A stretch of 64,000 bases of DNA from Schistocerca nitens (Eukaryota > Arthropoda > Insecta > Orthoptera > Acrididae). This document shows, piece after piece, positions 10,271 to 20,534 of the stretch. Where the stretch lies: assembly GCF_023898315.1 (NCBI RefSeq), contig NC_064622.1, positions 272,977,503-273,041,502 on the forward strand. Reading direction: 5' to 3'. The notes beneath the pieces were generated by a model that saw nothing but the letters and a program-made list of their open reading frames with translations, did no database searches and was not told the DNA's origin. A program made the translations under genes and the position numbers. Positions within the stretch are counted from its first letter, which is position 1, and each line of letters starts with the position of its first letter.

Positions 10271-11749
10271 ATTATCACGATTGCTGACTGTGCTGCAATG
10301 TTGGAAGTACACAAATCTTTCTAGTATATTGTAAAGAAAGTAAATCTGGATAAGAAAGAATGCATGAAAGGTAAGCAGACACGTCTGCATGACTCTAAAG
10401 CAGATATAAATCTCATTTTCACATGGAAATAGAAATGGGCAAATCAGTAGTCACTTAAAGCGTACGTGAGAAATTTACGATAGTAGGAGTTAGTCACTAG
10501 GTTTTAAACGGTAAGTTCGTTCGGTGTGGTGTTTCCCTTCAACCAAAGATGAAATTGTGAAGCTCCTTAGGCACGTCTAACATGTCTACCCGTAACAAGA
10601 AGAGACCACAATGTAACTGGCTTCTTTCAAAAAAATTTATGTGATTCTATTGAATATCACTTGACAGTTGTCTGCTGTTGAAAACTTGCATGCCATGTAA
10701 TTCATATGCTTATTGATAAGTAATTTTATGTCTCAAAGACCCTTAGTGACATATCCGTCTACTATATTAACTTATTTTTGGACGAAATTGCAAGGCACAT
10801 CTTAACAAAAGTCTGAGGTAAGCCAGCCAATGATATTACTTGGCCGAGAGACTAAGCAAGTTCCACTTGCCCAGTGAACAAAGGCACACACTCTGCCCTC
10901 CCGCCTGCTGTTGTGTGGACGTGCCGACCCGTTTGGTACAGATGCTTTGTTTCGCGATAAAAAAGACTGGGCCATTGAGGCGACATCGTTCTGGATTAGG
11001 ATGATTTCGTTCCCTATCCTGATTATGAGTTACGTGGTTTTTCAGAGATTTTTATTAGAGATATTTTGTAGTTTTATTTCACCTGAGCAATGACAGGTTT
11101 TTTTAGATTTCACTTTTTCATTACAAGATACGGAAATCAATATTCAGTTTATATTCGGTCATCAGAGGCAAAAATTGCTTATCTCACTGCTACCCCATTC
11201 ATTAAATAATATTTCGGTCGTTAATGTGAATACATTTATTTTTTGGTGTCTTTTATAAATTTATGTACAGTCACGTGGTCCGTTGAAAGTGACTTGTATG
11301 AATGAAGGGGACATGACACTTTTTAATTATTTTCTGCACAACATTGTAAGATGGCGTTATTTTACAACTTAAAAACCGCGTTTACATCCAATGCGACATA
11401 AGTAAGCCCCTTCAACGATAGAAAAGACAGGTTTGTGCTCGTTCAGTAACAACATGTATGTGACTAACATCGTCTAGTACACTTAATTTATTGTATAATG
11501 TCTGCGTGTTGGGTAACTGGGGAACAAGCAGATCTGTGAAACTCGTGGTAGAACGGAAGGACACAGGAAGCTCACACACTCCTTCGGACAATAGGACGGC
11601 ACAGCCGCTTCCGGCGCTAATCCCGGGACCCGCCAGCGAGCTGGACCACCTGCAAAACGGGAACGCGTGTCCGGCGGGCAGGAGTGAGAATACGGCCTGG
11701 TCGGCCAAAAACACGTGGCAGCAGGTATTCGCGTACTTTCCTACGGACA
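10271..11749. other. Unassigned intergenic stretch
   Basis: About 1.5 kb with no recognisable gene or repeat. A 150-codon open frame starting near 11491 runs into the Tc1 terminal repeat and has no family motif. Confidence 0.4.
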
Positions 11750-11751
11750 TA

Positions 11752-13157
11752 CACAACTGGCCATTAAAATTGCTACACCAAGAAGAAATGCAGATCATAA
11801 ACGGGTATTCATTGGACAAATATATTATACTGGAAATGACATGTGATTACATTTTCACGCAATTTCGGTGCAAAGATCCTGAGAAATCGGTACCCAGAAC
11901 AACCACCTCTGACCGTAATAACGGCCTTGATACGCCTGGGCATTGAGTCAAACAGAGCTTGGATGGCGTGTACAGGTACAGCTGCCCATGCAGCTTCAAC
12001 GTGATACTACTCTTTATGACCTGTGGTGACTGGCGTATTGTGACGAGCCAGTTGCTCGGCCACCATTGACCAGACGTTTTCCATTGGTGAGAGATCTGGA
12101 GAATGTGCTGGCCAGGGCAGCAGTCGAACATTTTCTGTATCCAGAAAGGCCCGTACAGGACATGCAAAATGCGGTCGTGCATTATCTTGCTGGAATGTAG
12201 GGTTTCGCAGAGATCGACTGAAGGGTAGAGCCACGGGTCGTAACACATCTGAAATGTAACGTCCACTGTTCAAAGTGCTGTCAGTGCGAACAAGAGGTGA
12301 CCGAGACGTGTAACCAATGGGCACCCCATACCATCACGCCGGGTGATACCAGTATGACGATGACGAATACACGCTTCCGATGTGCGTTCGCCGCGATGTC
12401 GCCAGACACGGACGCGACCATCGTGATGCTGTAAACAGAACCTGGATTCATCCGAAAAAATGACGTTTTGCCATTCGTGCACCCAGATTCGTCGTTGAGT
12501 ATACCATCGCAGGCGCTCCTGTCTGTGATGCAGCGTCAAGACTAACTGCAGCCATGGTCTCCGAGCTGATAGTCCATGCTGCTGCAAACGTCGTCGAACT
12601 GTTCGTGCAGGTGATTATTGTCTAGCAAACGTCCCCATCTGTTGACTCAGCGATCGAGACGTGGCTGCACGATCCGTTACAGCCATGCGGATAAGATGCC
12701 TGTCACCTCGACTGCTAGTGATACAAGGCCGTTGGGATCCAGCACGGCGTTCCGTATTACCCTCCTGAACCCACCGATTCCATATTCTGCTAGCACTCAT
12801 CGGATCTCGACCAACGCGAGCAGCATACTCGCGATATGATAAACCGCAATCGCGATAGGTTACAATCCGACCTTTATCAAAGTCGGAAACCTGATGGTAC
12901 GCATTTTTCCTACATACAAGAGGCATCACAACAACGTTTCACCAGGCAACGCCGGTCAAGTGCTATTTGTGTATGAGAAATCGGTTGGAAACTTTCCTCG
13001 TGTCAGCACGTTGTAGGTGTCACCAACGGCGCCAACTTTGTGTGAATGCTCTGAAAAGCTAATCATTTGCATATCACAGCATCATTTTCCTGTCGGTTAA
13101 ATATCGCGTCTGTAGCACGTCATCTTCGTGGTGTAGCAATTTTAATGGCCAGTAGTG
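11752..13157 (-). mobile_element. Tc1-like element, copy A
   Basis: A 1,406 bp element flanked by TA at 11750-11751 and 13158-13159. The terminal inverted repeats are CACAACTGGCCATTAAAATT at the left and CACTACTGGCCATTAAAATT at the right (read inward). The transposase lies on the minus strand. It is the same family as copy B at 34872-36279, which has the same architecture and nearly the same length. Confidence 0.93.
11887..12926 (-). pseudogene. Tc1-like DD34E transposase (copy A), broken
   Basis: The minus strand starts MPLVCRKNAYHQVSDFDKGR. It carries a paired-like helix-turn-helix N-terminus, then IFSDESRF (first Asp), QQDNARPH (second Asp) and SPDLSPMENVWS (catalytic Glu). The frame is broken by a stop after the GTFARQ motif (about 12615), a frameshift near 12300 and another near 12007. 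The stop codon used in copy B (after GGCSGY) is mutated here. The catalytic triad positions are still present across the frames, but the gene cannot make a whole protein. Confidence 0.85.
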
Positions 13158-13159
13158 TA

Positions 13160-13727
13160 AAAGAACTTCCAGAAACTTCGATCTCGATTCTACACAGCGT
13201 TCAGAAACGAGCGCCTTCCGGAAAGATAATTCGCCACCCAAATTTAAGGGAGAGAAAATAGTTTGAGCAGGAAAATAGGAGAGAAAAATGAAGCGGAGTC
13301 ATTGCAGGGTCGTGGAGCAGCAGAGTCGTCTTGGAGGTCCGCGGCAAACGACGGACGTCTTCAACTGTAATTTTGGTGAAGTACGGTTTTGCTATTATAT
13401 CGCCGAGGCGAGAAGTCCTGCGGTTGTAGCTTCTGATCATTATGGTGATCTTGCTTACGCACCGGCGTGTGGGATGGTGAATTTACATTGGTGAATGACG
13501 TGTTCTACTCAGTTCTGCACTGAGGTTTCACACTGTTCATTGAGATAGTAGTTCCTTCTTGCTATTTAGTACACGGGAGATGTTAGTTACTCCGCGCCTA
13601 ATCACAGATCGCGAGTTCATTATAGGGCAGAGCCACACAGTTTAAGGGCCAATATTAATACAGGGAGAACTTCAGATTTGTAATCCTTAGTTAATTTCTT
13701 TAATTTTTTTTATGATGAATAAATGTA
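13160..13727. other. Unassigned intergenic stretch
   Basis: Nothing recognisable lies between the Tc1 and piggyBac elements. Confidence 0.4.
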
Positions 13728-13747
13728 TTAACACTTTGCCGACCGGC

Positions 13748-13809
13748 GACACCACAGTGGTGTCGTGTGCATAGTATCGCTCAGTGGCCGGCGACACCAG
13801 AGTGGTGTC
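13748..13809. repeat. Subterminal palindromic repeats of piggyBac copy 1
   Basis: Two 17-bp palindrome-like units, GACACCACAGTGGTGTC (13748-13764) and GACACCAGAGTGGTGTC (13793-13809), are spaced 45 bp apart, with a third, degenerate unit after them. Copy 2 carries three such units. The position just inside the inverted repeat suggests transposase-binding sites, which is inference. Confidence 0.75.
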
Positions 13810-14289
13810 CTGACCATAGTATTGCGCAGTAGCCGGCGACAGCACTTTAGTATCTGTTTCATTCTGTTGGTGTTTTGTTTAGGTAACAATAAGTTACACA
13901 CGTCATCAAGTTTTTTTTGTTTATATAAGTACTTGTGCACTTTCATCATGGCAGACGAAAGAGTCGATACGATTATTTACGATAAATCCGCGGACGTCTT
14001 GTCTGATGTTCCAGACCACTTGACTGATTGAGAAGAAGACATTGGATATCAAAAAAGTGAAAGTGAAGCAGAATCGTCGATACTGAAATACGTCCAAGAA
14101 GAATTCGGCGAACGCTACGGTTGCCAATTGATTCGGATGAATCAGACGAAGAAGACAGACTATGATTTACTGAGGACCAGTAATAAATTTGAAGGGTCTT
14201 CGGGTCCACACATATTTCCCAAAGATACACAGAACGTCGTGGATATTGTAAAATTATATATTGGGAACGATCTATTTGAATATATTAGC

Positions 14290-14474
14290 GCCGGCAGCGT
14301 GGCCGAGCGGTTCTAGGCGCTTCAGTCTGGAACCACGCGACCGCTACGATCGCAGGTTTGAATCCTGCCTCGGGCATGGACGTGTGTGATGTCCCTATGT
14401 TAGTTAGGTTTAAGTAGTTCTAAGTTCTAGGGGACTGACGACCTAAGATGTTAAAAGTCTCATTGTGCTCAGAG
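14290..14474 (+). mobile_element. tRNA-derived SINE (type A) in piggyBac
   Basis: A plus-strand SINE whose flanks repeat ATTTGAATAYATTAGC (one C/T difference) at about 14274-14289 and 14478-14493. It splits the transposase at the FEYI/SNET junction. Confidence 0.93.
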
Positions 14475-14761
14475 CCATTTGAATACATTAGCAACGAAAC
14501 CAGCAAGTATTACAGTCAAAATTGCAATAGAAGGAAACCGGTTAAAAAAAAAGGCAAATTTGTCAACGTTACTGGACCCGAACTTAGAAAATGGTTTGGG
14601 CTTGCTATCCTTATGGGAACTGTAAAAAAAGCAAGGATCCATGATTACTGGTCACCGAATCCGTTGATAGACACATCGATATTTCGCAAAACGATCTGCC
14701 GCAACCTATTCAGACAAGTATTATCATTTTTTACATTTTTTCGACAACAACAGTAAACCGG

Positions 14762-15022
14762 AATGAGATTTTCACTCTGCAGCGGAGTGTGCGCTGATAT
14801 GAAACTTCCTGGCAGATTAAAACTGTGTGCCCGACCGAGACTCGAACTCGGGACCTTTGCCTGGAAGGTAGGAGACGAGGTACTGGCAGAAGTAAAGCTG
14901 TGAGTACCGGTCGTGAGTCGTGCTTCGGTAGCTCAGTGGTAGAGCACTTGCCCGCGGAAGGCAAAGGTCCCGAGTTCGAGTCTCGGTCGGGCACACAGTT
15001 TTAATCTGCCAGGAAGTTTCAA
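14762..15022. mobile_element. tRNA-like foldback element in piggyBac
   Basis: A 13-bp target duplication, AACAGTAAACCGG, lies at 14749-14761 and 15023-15035. Inverted arms of about 61-63 bp (14801-14861 and 14960-15022) are identical except for a two-base difference in an A/T run. The right arm contains a tRNA-like segment: box A TAGCTCAGTGGTAGAGCA, box B GTTCGAGTC. The anticodon-loop position before the anticodon is G rather than T, so it is not a functional tRNA gene. Confidence 0.88.
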
Positions 15023-15346
15023 CAGTAAACCGGTTAATGCCGACGGGTTTTTCAAAGTGCAATTCGTAATTGATTATTTTTCCAAAAAGTTTAAAGAAAC
15101 GTTTAATCTAAGTCAAAACATTTCAATTGATGAAGCAATGAGACCGTGCCGTGGACAGTTAAATTTTAAAGTTTACAATCCGTCGAAAATTACGAAATTC
15201 GGCGTACTCATTCGGATGCTGTGTGATTCGAGTACGGGATACATTTCCTCATTTAAGATATATTTCGGCGCTGGACAGCCTTTGGCAAAAACAGTGATGG
15301 AACTATTGACACCTCCTGATGGAAAGTGGCGTCACCTCTGCATGGA

Positions 15347-15582
15347 ACCGAGCGAGGTGGCGCAGTGGTTAGACACTGGACTCGCATTCGGGAGGACGAC
15401 GGTTCAATCCCGCGTCCGGCCATCCTGATTTAGGTTTTCCGTGATTTCCCTAAATCACTCCAGGCAAATGCCGGGATGGTTCCTCTGAAAGGGCACGGCC
15501 GACTTCCTTCCCCATCCTTTCCTAATCCGATGAGACCGATGACCACGTTGTCTGGTCTCCTTCCCCAAAACCAACCAACCAA
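15347..15582 (+). mobile_element. tRNA-derived SINE (type B) in piggyBac
   Basis: A plus-strand SINE: box A GCGAGGTGGCGCAGTGG, box B GGTTCAATCCC, body CATCCTGATTTAGGTTTTCC, and an end of repeated CCAA. An exact 11-bp target duplication, CTCTGCATGGA, lies at 15336-15346 and 15583-15593, and the transposase frame continues across it. Confidence 0.95.
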
Positions 15583-15835
15583 CTCTGCATGGATAATTAT
15601 TATAACAGTGTAGAACTTGCACAGAAGTTACTTGAAAAGAAAATTCGAGTTTGCGGAACGATACAGCAAAATAGAGGATTTCCGGAAAATTAAAGCGCGC
15701 AAAAATCAAGTTGTTTGAAGTATATCATCAACGGAAAGGTGACAAGCGGCCGGCGACAAGCCAAGTAATCCGAATTAGCGCTGCCGGCGCCAAGCGGATA
15801 AATTTGTACGAGACGTGCGGACGGAAAAGTGTTAA

Positions 15836-16141
15836 AATCACGGCATTTATCCATTAGTACAAATTATTTTCCTGTACGACTTCATCTTGTCTCTTGTGTA
15901 CATTTTATAACTTATTCGTTAAAAGGGGGACTGGATTTTGTCGGTTTATCCTGACATTCTATCGTTTCCACAGGATAAGATTAGGAACGGATAGGTTATC
16001 ACATGTCAATTTACATAATTAATGAGAATAACGTTCTCCTACTGGGGGACGTCTAAGTGTCAATGCGACTTCAGTAGCGTTAAAATATCCACTGCGCAAG
16101 TTATCACTTGTACGCACTCATGGCAATGAAGTGTTGTAGAA
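15836..16141. other. Unassigned intergenic stretch
   Basis: Nothing recognisable. Confidence 0.4.
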
Positions 16142-16329
16142 TTGGCTCTGAGCACTATGGGACTTAACATCTATGGTCATCAGTCCCCTAGAACTTACAA
16201 CTACTTAAACCTAACTAACCTAAGGACATCACACACATCCATGCCCGAGGCAGGATTCGAACCTGCGACCGTAGCGGTCACGCGGTTCCAGACTGAAGCG
16301 CCTAGAACCGCACGGCCACACCGGCCGGC
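16142..16329 (-). mobile_element. tRNA-derived SINE (type A)
   Basis: A minus-strand copy with full head (complement GGCCACACCGGCCGG at its right end) and box B complement GGATTCGAACCTGCGACC. Confidence 0.93.
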
Positions 16330-17752
16330 TCAGACTCATACAACTTGTTCTTAATACCTTAAGAAATGAAGGCATGTGACACGTTTGATGGTGATCCGCA
16401 CGTCGGATGCGAACTTCAAGCTACAGGGTCCCCCTAAATGTATTCCTCAGGAGTAAACTACTGACTATAAATCTGCCGGCGTAATAACTCCGGTCGCGGC
16501 TTCTGCCAATAACGCACCTGTCGTAAAATTAATCCACCTTCAATTCTCTGAGTACCAATATGAAACTTGTTCGTATCGATTCAACTTCGTTTCTTAATCC
16601 CGAATTAGTATTTATCTTCGTCAGGTGGTCATTGGCGTAAATTAAAAGACTGAGATATGAATCTCTAGGTCTTTTAATACATTTAATTCCAATTACAGTA
16701 TTTTATTTGATATTACAGTCGCTTATTATAGATCATAGCGAGACCCCTTTTCTGCGAAACATGTGAATTTTAACAAGGCGGGAAGAAAACTAAAGGGACG
16801 TCCATTAATTACGTGAGGGCCTTGTTTTTTTTTTTACCTCCGTCCAACCTTGGTGACATTGGTGGTTAGTAGTGGGACCCCTGCTCTCTCCATCTCACGT
16901 GAGTTTTATCCCACAGCCGAGTAAAAATACGTAAAAAAATACTTGTTTTAAACAACGATTGAAAGGCCTTAATGAAGACGTGTTTTACTTAGAAAGTCTA
17001 CTAAATTGTGTTCTAAATAAGTGATTGAAGACTCTTTATTTTAAATACGCCGACCTGAGTAATTTTCTAACGGACGGACAGGCAGAAACAGAGAGGCAAA
17101 CAAAAATCTGCATGAAAACAGTATCAATGGTTTTGACGGATCTCTAAAAAAATTGATATGTACATAAAATATCACTGAACCTTTACTTACTATGCCAACA
17201 GACGAGAACATTATGTCTTCCTGTGACCATATCATTACCTAGATTTTCAATCTCTTGATTTATATAGTCATTAACAGAATTTTTCTCGATGAACTAAAGC
17301 TTAGCTTCGTTCCACAAACAATTAACTTCTTGCTCGTTCGTGTGTTTCAGCTTGTAATGGCGCTTGGTACCGCATTGTAAAAGTTTTTATACAGATTCAT
17401 GTTGAACACGATAACATCCCCTTTATATGCGTTACCGAATATCACGCTTGATTCACTGACTGGCAGGCAGTGATTTGAACCGGCGTGGTAGGGAACTCCC
17501 AGAATGAAATCTTTTGTACGACATCTGTTTCAAGCCGTGGAATGCAGTGCATGCACACATACAAAGCATTCCGGTTTGTTCGGAGAGGCCATAAAGCCTG
17601 GTGGGCCTTGTAATATTATATAAGTTCAGGATTAACTTCACAAAAGAAAATGTTGCCCGTTGTCGTGTTCCCTGAGTCAAGTAGTTGACGTGAGATTTTC
17701 ATTGCCCTTTCCCTCTTTAAATGAGACTTGGTGATATTTTTCCGGAATTCAC
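16330..17752. other. Unassigned intergenic stretch
   Basis: About 1.4 kb with no gene, motif or repeat that I recognise. Confidence 0.4.
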
Positions 17753-17753
17753 A

Positions 17754-17813
17754 CCCCCCCCCCCCCCCCCGCCCCACACTAACACCACCACCACCACCAC
17801 CACCACCATCACC
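17754..17813. repeat. Poly-C run and (CCA)n microsatellite
   Basis: Seventeen C residues (17754-17770), a short linker, then CCA repeats. Confidence 0.95.
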
Positions 17814-18284
17814 TTTTGAGCTCACGAAATTAATTACCTTCCAAAGAATATTTTATACCACATTCCGTTCACATCTCATAAAAATTTCCTAATTGTTTTA
17901 TTATCATTCATAGAAGTATATAAACAATAGCAAATATATTAACAGTTCTTCTCTTCATGGCTTAGCCACACGTTATTCTTACTATGTTATCAATGCGAGG
18001 AGTTGTGCAAACGTATGTTTGTCCTGCCTGTGTTCGTTATAAAGAAACTTGACTGTGATATACAATCGTAACATGGTTTGCATGTTATTACGTAATATAC
18101 CATTTTGTCCGGTTGGATTATTTGAAATTGGGTTCATGTAACACGCAACTAGTCATCAGTTAAATAAAAAAATGAATCTTGCGCCTTCGCTGTTTGATAC
18201 ATCAAAACTGGTTAACATAAGTTCCTGTCCAGCTACTAACACAACATCCATAATTACTTTGTATGGGATCCTCGGTACTCCAGT
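17814..18284. other. Unassigned AT-rich stretch
   Basis: Nothing recognisable. Confidence 0.4.
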
Positions 18285-18296
18285 CCTAATAGTACA

Positions 18297-18505
18297 GCCC
18301 GCATCTCGTGGTCGTGTGGTAGCGTTCTCGCTTCCCACGCCCGGGTTCCCGGGTTCGATTCCCGGCGGGGTCAGGGATTTTCTCTGCCCCGTGATGGCTG
18401 GGTGTTGTGTGCTGTCCTTAGGTTAGTTAGGTTTAAGTAGTTCTAAGTTCTAGGGGACTTATGACCACAGCAGTTGAGTCCCATAGTGCTCAGAGCCATT
18501 TTGAA
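18297..18505 (+). mobile_element. SINE with tRNA-Gly-like head and type A body
   Basis: The first ~72 bases resemble tRNA-Gly (GCATCTCGTGGTCGTGTGGT box A; GGTTCGATTCCCGGC box B; CTTCCCACG anticodon region, CCC). The downstream body (TTAGTTAGGTTTAAGTAGTT to CAGAGCCATT) is that of type A SINEs. A target duplication CCTAAYAGTACA lies at 18285-18296 and 18506-18517. This is a different tRNA head on the same body. Confidence 0.9.
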
Positions 18506-18769
18506 CCTAACAGTACACACATCAAAAAAAGTTTTGCATCACCCCGGTTCATGGCCTTCTAAAGATAGACGTTGACTGTGGATATTGTATCACAGACACA
18601 GTCCCTTTGACTGCTCAGAGATGTCACTGAACCCACCCAGAGATGTAAACAACCTTGCTTGAGCAACGCCTATTAGACGGAGGGGGTCCAACAGCCGATC
18701 AGTTCCAGTCATTCCACCAGGAAGGAGGTACACGGCTCGTGTTGTCTGTAGTTCAACCATGCCTAGACG

Positions 18770-19556
18770 GTCAATACCGCGGTTCGATCACGTCCGCATT
18801 GTTTTTTGTGCCAGGAAGGGCTGTCAACAAGGGAAGTGTCCAGGCGTCTCGGAGTGAACCAAAACGATGTTGTTCGGACATGGAGGAGATACAGAGAGAC
18901 AGGAACTGTCTATGACTTGCCTCGCTCAGGCCACCCAAGGGCTACTACTGCAGTGGATGACTGCTACCTACGGATTATGGCTCGGAGGAACCCTGACAGC
19001 AACGCCACCTTCTTGAATAATGCTTTTCGTGCAGCCACACGACATCGTGTTACGACTCAAACGGTGCGCAATAGGCTGCATGATGAACAACTACACTCCA
19101 TGGCGAGGTCCATCTTTGCAACCGCGACACCATGCAGCTCGGTACAGATGGACCCAATAACATGCCGTATGGACCACTCAGGATTGACATCACGTTCTCT
19201 TCACCGATGAGTGTCGCATATGCCTTCAACCAAAAAATCGTCGAGACGTGTTTCGAGATAAACCGGTCTTACTGAAAGCCTTAGACGCACTGTGAAATGG
19301 TTCAAATGGCTCTGAGCACTATGGGACTTAACATCTGAGGTCATCAGTCCCTTAGAACTTAGAAGTACTTAAACCTAACTAACCTAAGGACATTACACAC
19401 ATCTATGCCCGAGGCAGGATTCGAACCTGCGACCGTAGCGGTCACGCGGTTCCGGACTGAAGCGCCTAGAACCGCTCGGCCACACCGGCCGGCGGGCACA
19501 CTGTCCAGTGAGTGCTGCAACGTGGAGGTTCCTTGCTGTTTGCGGGTGGCATTTAT
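18770..19556 (+). pseudogene. Tc1-like transposase, N-terminal half
   Basis: The frame from 18806 gives the helix-turn-helix region (STREVSRRLGVNQNDVVRTW, YDLPRSGHPR) and continues RNRLHDEQLHS. In another frame, FTDECRICLQPKN near 19198-19236 holds the first catalytic Asp. Frameshifts, the SINE and the viral segment break the gene. Confidence 0.8.
19294..19493 (-). mobile_element. tRNA-derived SINE (type A) in Tc1
   Basis: A minus-strand copy with complete head and box B complement. CACTGT lies on both sides. Confidence 0.92.
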
Positions 19557-19626
19557 CAGCAACTGATAAAAAAAAAGGGGCCCCCCGGGTCCCAAGGTCG
19601 CGATGGCGGCGTCACTGTCCCGCCGA

Positions 19627-19654
19627 GATAATTTGTCCTTTTAGGACAATTATC
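19627..19654. other. Imperfect hairpin near left end of viral segment
   Basis: GATAATTTGTCC and GGACAATTATC form an inverted repeat with one bulge around a short T-rich loop. Parvoviral termini are palindromic, but this is small and may be only a remnant or unrelated. Confidence 0.5.
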
Positions 19655-19761
19655 TGAGCAAGCACCCACGCCAGCAAAAGGTTGGCGCGTGTAAAAGTTG
19701 TCTTTTTGGAGTGACAGACATGTAAGTATTGATAACTTAAATTGCTTAGCAACCAATCTAG

Positions 19762-19795
19762 TATATAAGGCGCATAAAATTGTTGTCTTCACAGT
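19762..19795 (+). promoter_or_regulatory. TATA box and arthropod initiator of the viral segment
   Basis: TATATAAG at 19762-19769 is followed by the initiator-like TCACAGT with its CAGT at 19792-19795, about 31 bases from the start of the TATA. This spacing and the CAGT core are typical of arthropod Pol II promoters and of densovirus left-end promoters. The NS3-like ATG lies about 78 bases downstream. Confidence 0.7.
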
Positions 19796-19849
19796 ATGTC
19801 CTCTGACTACACGTCGAAAACGTCTATTGTCTGTGACGAGCTGCCAGAA

Positions 19850-19858
19850 ACAGTAAGT
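19850..19858 (+). promoter_or_regulatory. Candidate 5' splice site upstream of NS3-like frame
   Basis: ACAGTAAGT is a strong donor-like sequence, placed between the promoter and the NS3-like ATG. Some ambidensoviruses remove NS3 by splicing to express NS1/NS2. A possible acceptor, TTTATTCAG, ends near 20443. Both are inferences from sequence only. Confidence 0.4.
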
Positions 19859-19871
19859 ACATTTCTGTATA

Positions 19872-20534
19872 ATGGACAGTTTGTACAAACTTGCACGAAT
19901 TGCTGTTTGTGGAAGACTTACAAATGCTTTAGATGTGTATGAATTAGAAGTACCAGAAACCATACGAGAAGATATTTTGCTGCAATTCAGATATTCAAAA
20001 TTCAATTTCATGCTAAATTCATATAGACTGCCAGAATGCTATATTTTTGATAGAAGTGAAAATGTCCCGATGATTAACGAAATTGTAAATGATGCAATAG
20101 AAGCAGCTTCCAAAATAAGAGCTGGAATTCCAGTTCCATGGGACACACTCGCTTTAACCACAATGTCTTTCTTCGATACTACTACATTCTGGCAAAGTCG
20201 ATTTAAAATTAAAATGTTTTTTTATGAAATTACTTATAAGCAATTCGTATTTACCATTTGTGAAAATTGCTTATATAAATTATCAGATTCCTGGCAAAAT
20301 CCGTTACTACAACCACTTCTCATTGGTATGAAAATCAATATGGTTACCAAGCCACCATATTTTTCAAATGGTGTAATTTGTCCTCCACAAATTAAGCAAT
20401 ATAGCCATTGGTGCATGTTCTGTGCCAATAGTCCTTTATTCAGAAGTGTACGTTGTGGTGGCTCATTAAGCCAAGTATTTGATTCCGAAGACGACGATGA
20501 TGATTTACCTGGTTTATTACTTGGAGAGTTCTAA
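19872..20534 (+). CDS. Densovirus NS3-like protein, uninterrupted
   Basis: A 220-codon frame from ATG 19872 to TAA 20532-20534 with no internal stop. Two CxxC pairs lie in the second half (ICENC and HWCMFC), a plausible zinc-binding arrangement as in densovirus NS3. The C-terminus is acidic (SEDDDDDLPG). The length is close to the ~230 residues of NS3 proteins of insect ambidensoviruses. In those viruses NS3 is the first left-end gene and supports DNA replication. The stop codon overlaps the ATG of the NS2-like frame by one base. Whether it is transcribed in the host is unknown. Confidence 0.78.
   Translation: MDSLYKLARIAVCGRLTNALDVYELEVPETIREDILLQFRYSKFNFMLNSYRLPECYIFDRSENVPMINEIVNDAIEAASKIRAGIPVPWDTLALTTMSFFDTTTFWQSRFKIKMFFYEITYKQFVFTICENCLYKLSDSWQNPLLQPLLIGMKINMVTKPPYFSNGVICPPQIKQYSHWCMFCANSPLFRSVRCGGSLSQVFDSEDDDDDLPGLLLGEF

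Larger units (their letters stand above)
13948..15692 (+). pseudogene. piggyBac-like transposase (copy 1), interrupted and truncated
   Basis: The ATG at 13948 opens MADERVDTIIYDKSAD, stopped by TGA at about 14028. Homology continues downstream through the acidic ESEAESS region and FPKDTQNVVDIVKLYIG. It is interrupted by the SINE, then resumes SNETSKYYSQNC and LRKWFGLAILMGTVKKARIH. After the foldback comes IDYFSKKFKETFNLSQNISI, IDEAMRPCRGQL (a DDE Asp region) and GVLIRMLCDSSTGY. After the second SINE come DNYYN and VCGTIQQNRGFPEN. The frame then stops, so the remaining catalytic part and the cysteine-rich C-terminal domain of piggyBac transposases are missing. Copy 2 lacks the same part. Confidence 0.88.
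13732..15831 (+). mobile_element. piggyBac-like element, copy 1, with three nested insertions
   Basis: TTAA target duplications lie at 13728-13731 and 15832-15835. The inverted ends are CACTTTGCCG (left) and CACTTTTCCG (right, read inward). A piggyBac-family transposase frame lies on the plus strand. The element carries a type A SINE at 14290-14474, a tRNA-like foldback at 14762-15022 and a type B SINE at 15347-15582. Each has its own target duplication or clean resumption of transposase homology. Removing them gives about 1.4 kb, the size of copy 2 at 31954-33390. Confidence 0.93.

Noticed and set aside
13748..13809. CRISPR-like short repeats
   Set aside because: Spaced palindromes, but only two or three units, inside a piggyBac end, in a eukaryotic genome.
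14923..14996. tRNA gene candidate
   Set aside because: Box A and B are present, but the anticodon loop lacks the conserved T before the anticodon. It lies in a foldback retroposon with a target duplication.
20479..20496. Upstream start for the NS1-like frame at 20479
   Set aside because: That codon is TTG; the first ATG in the frame is 20497.
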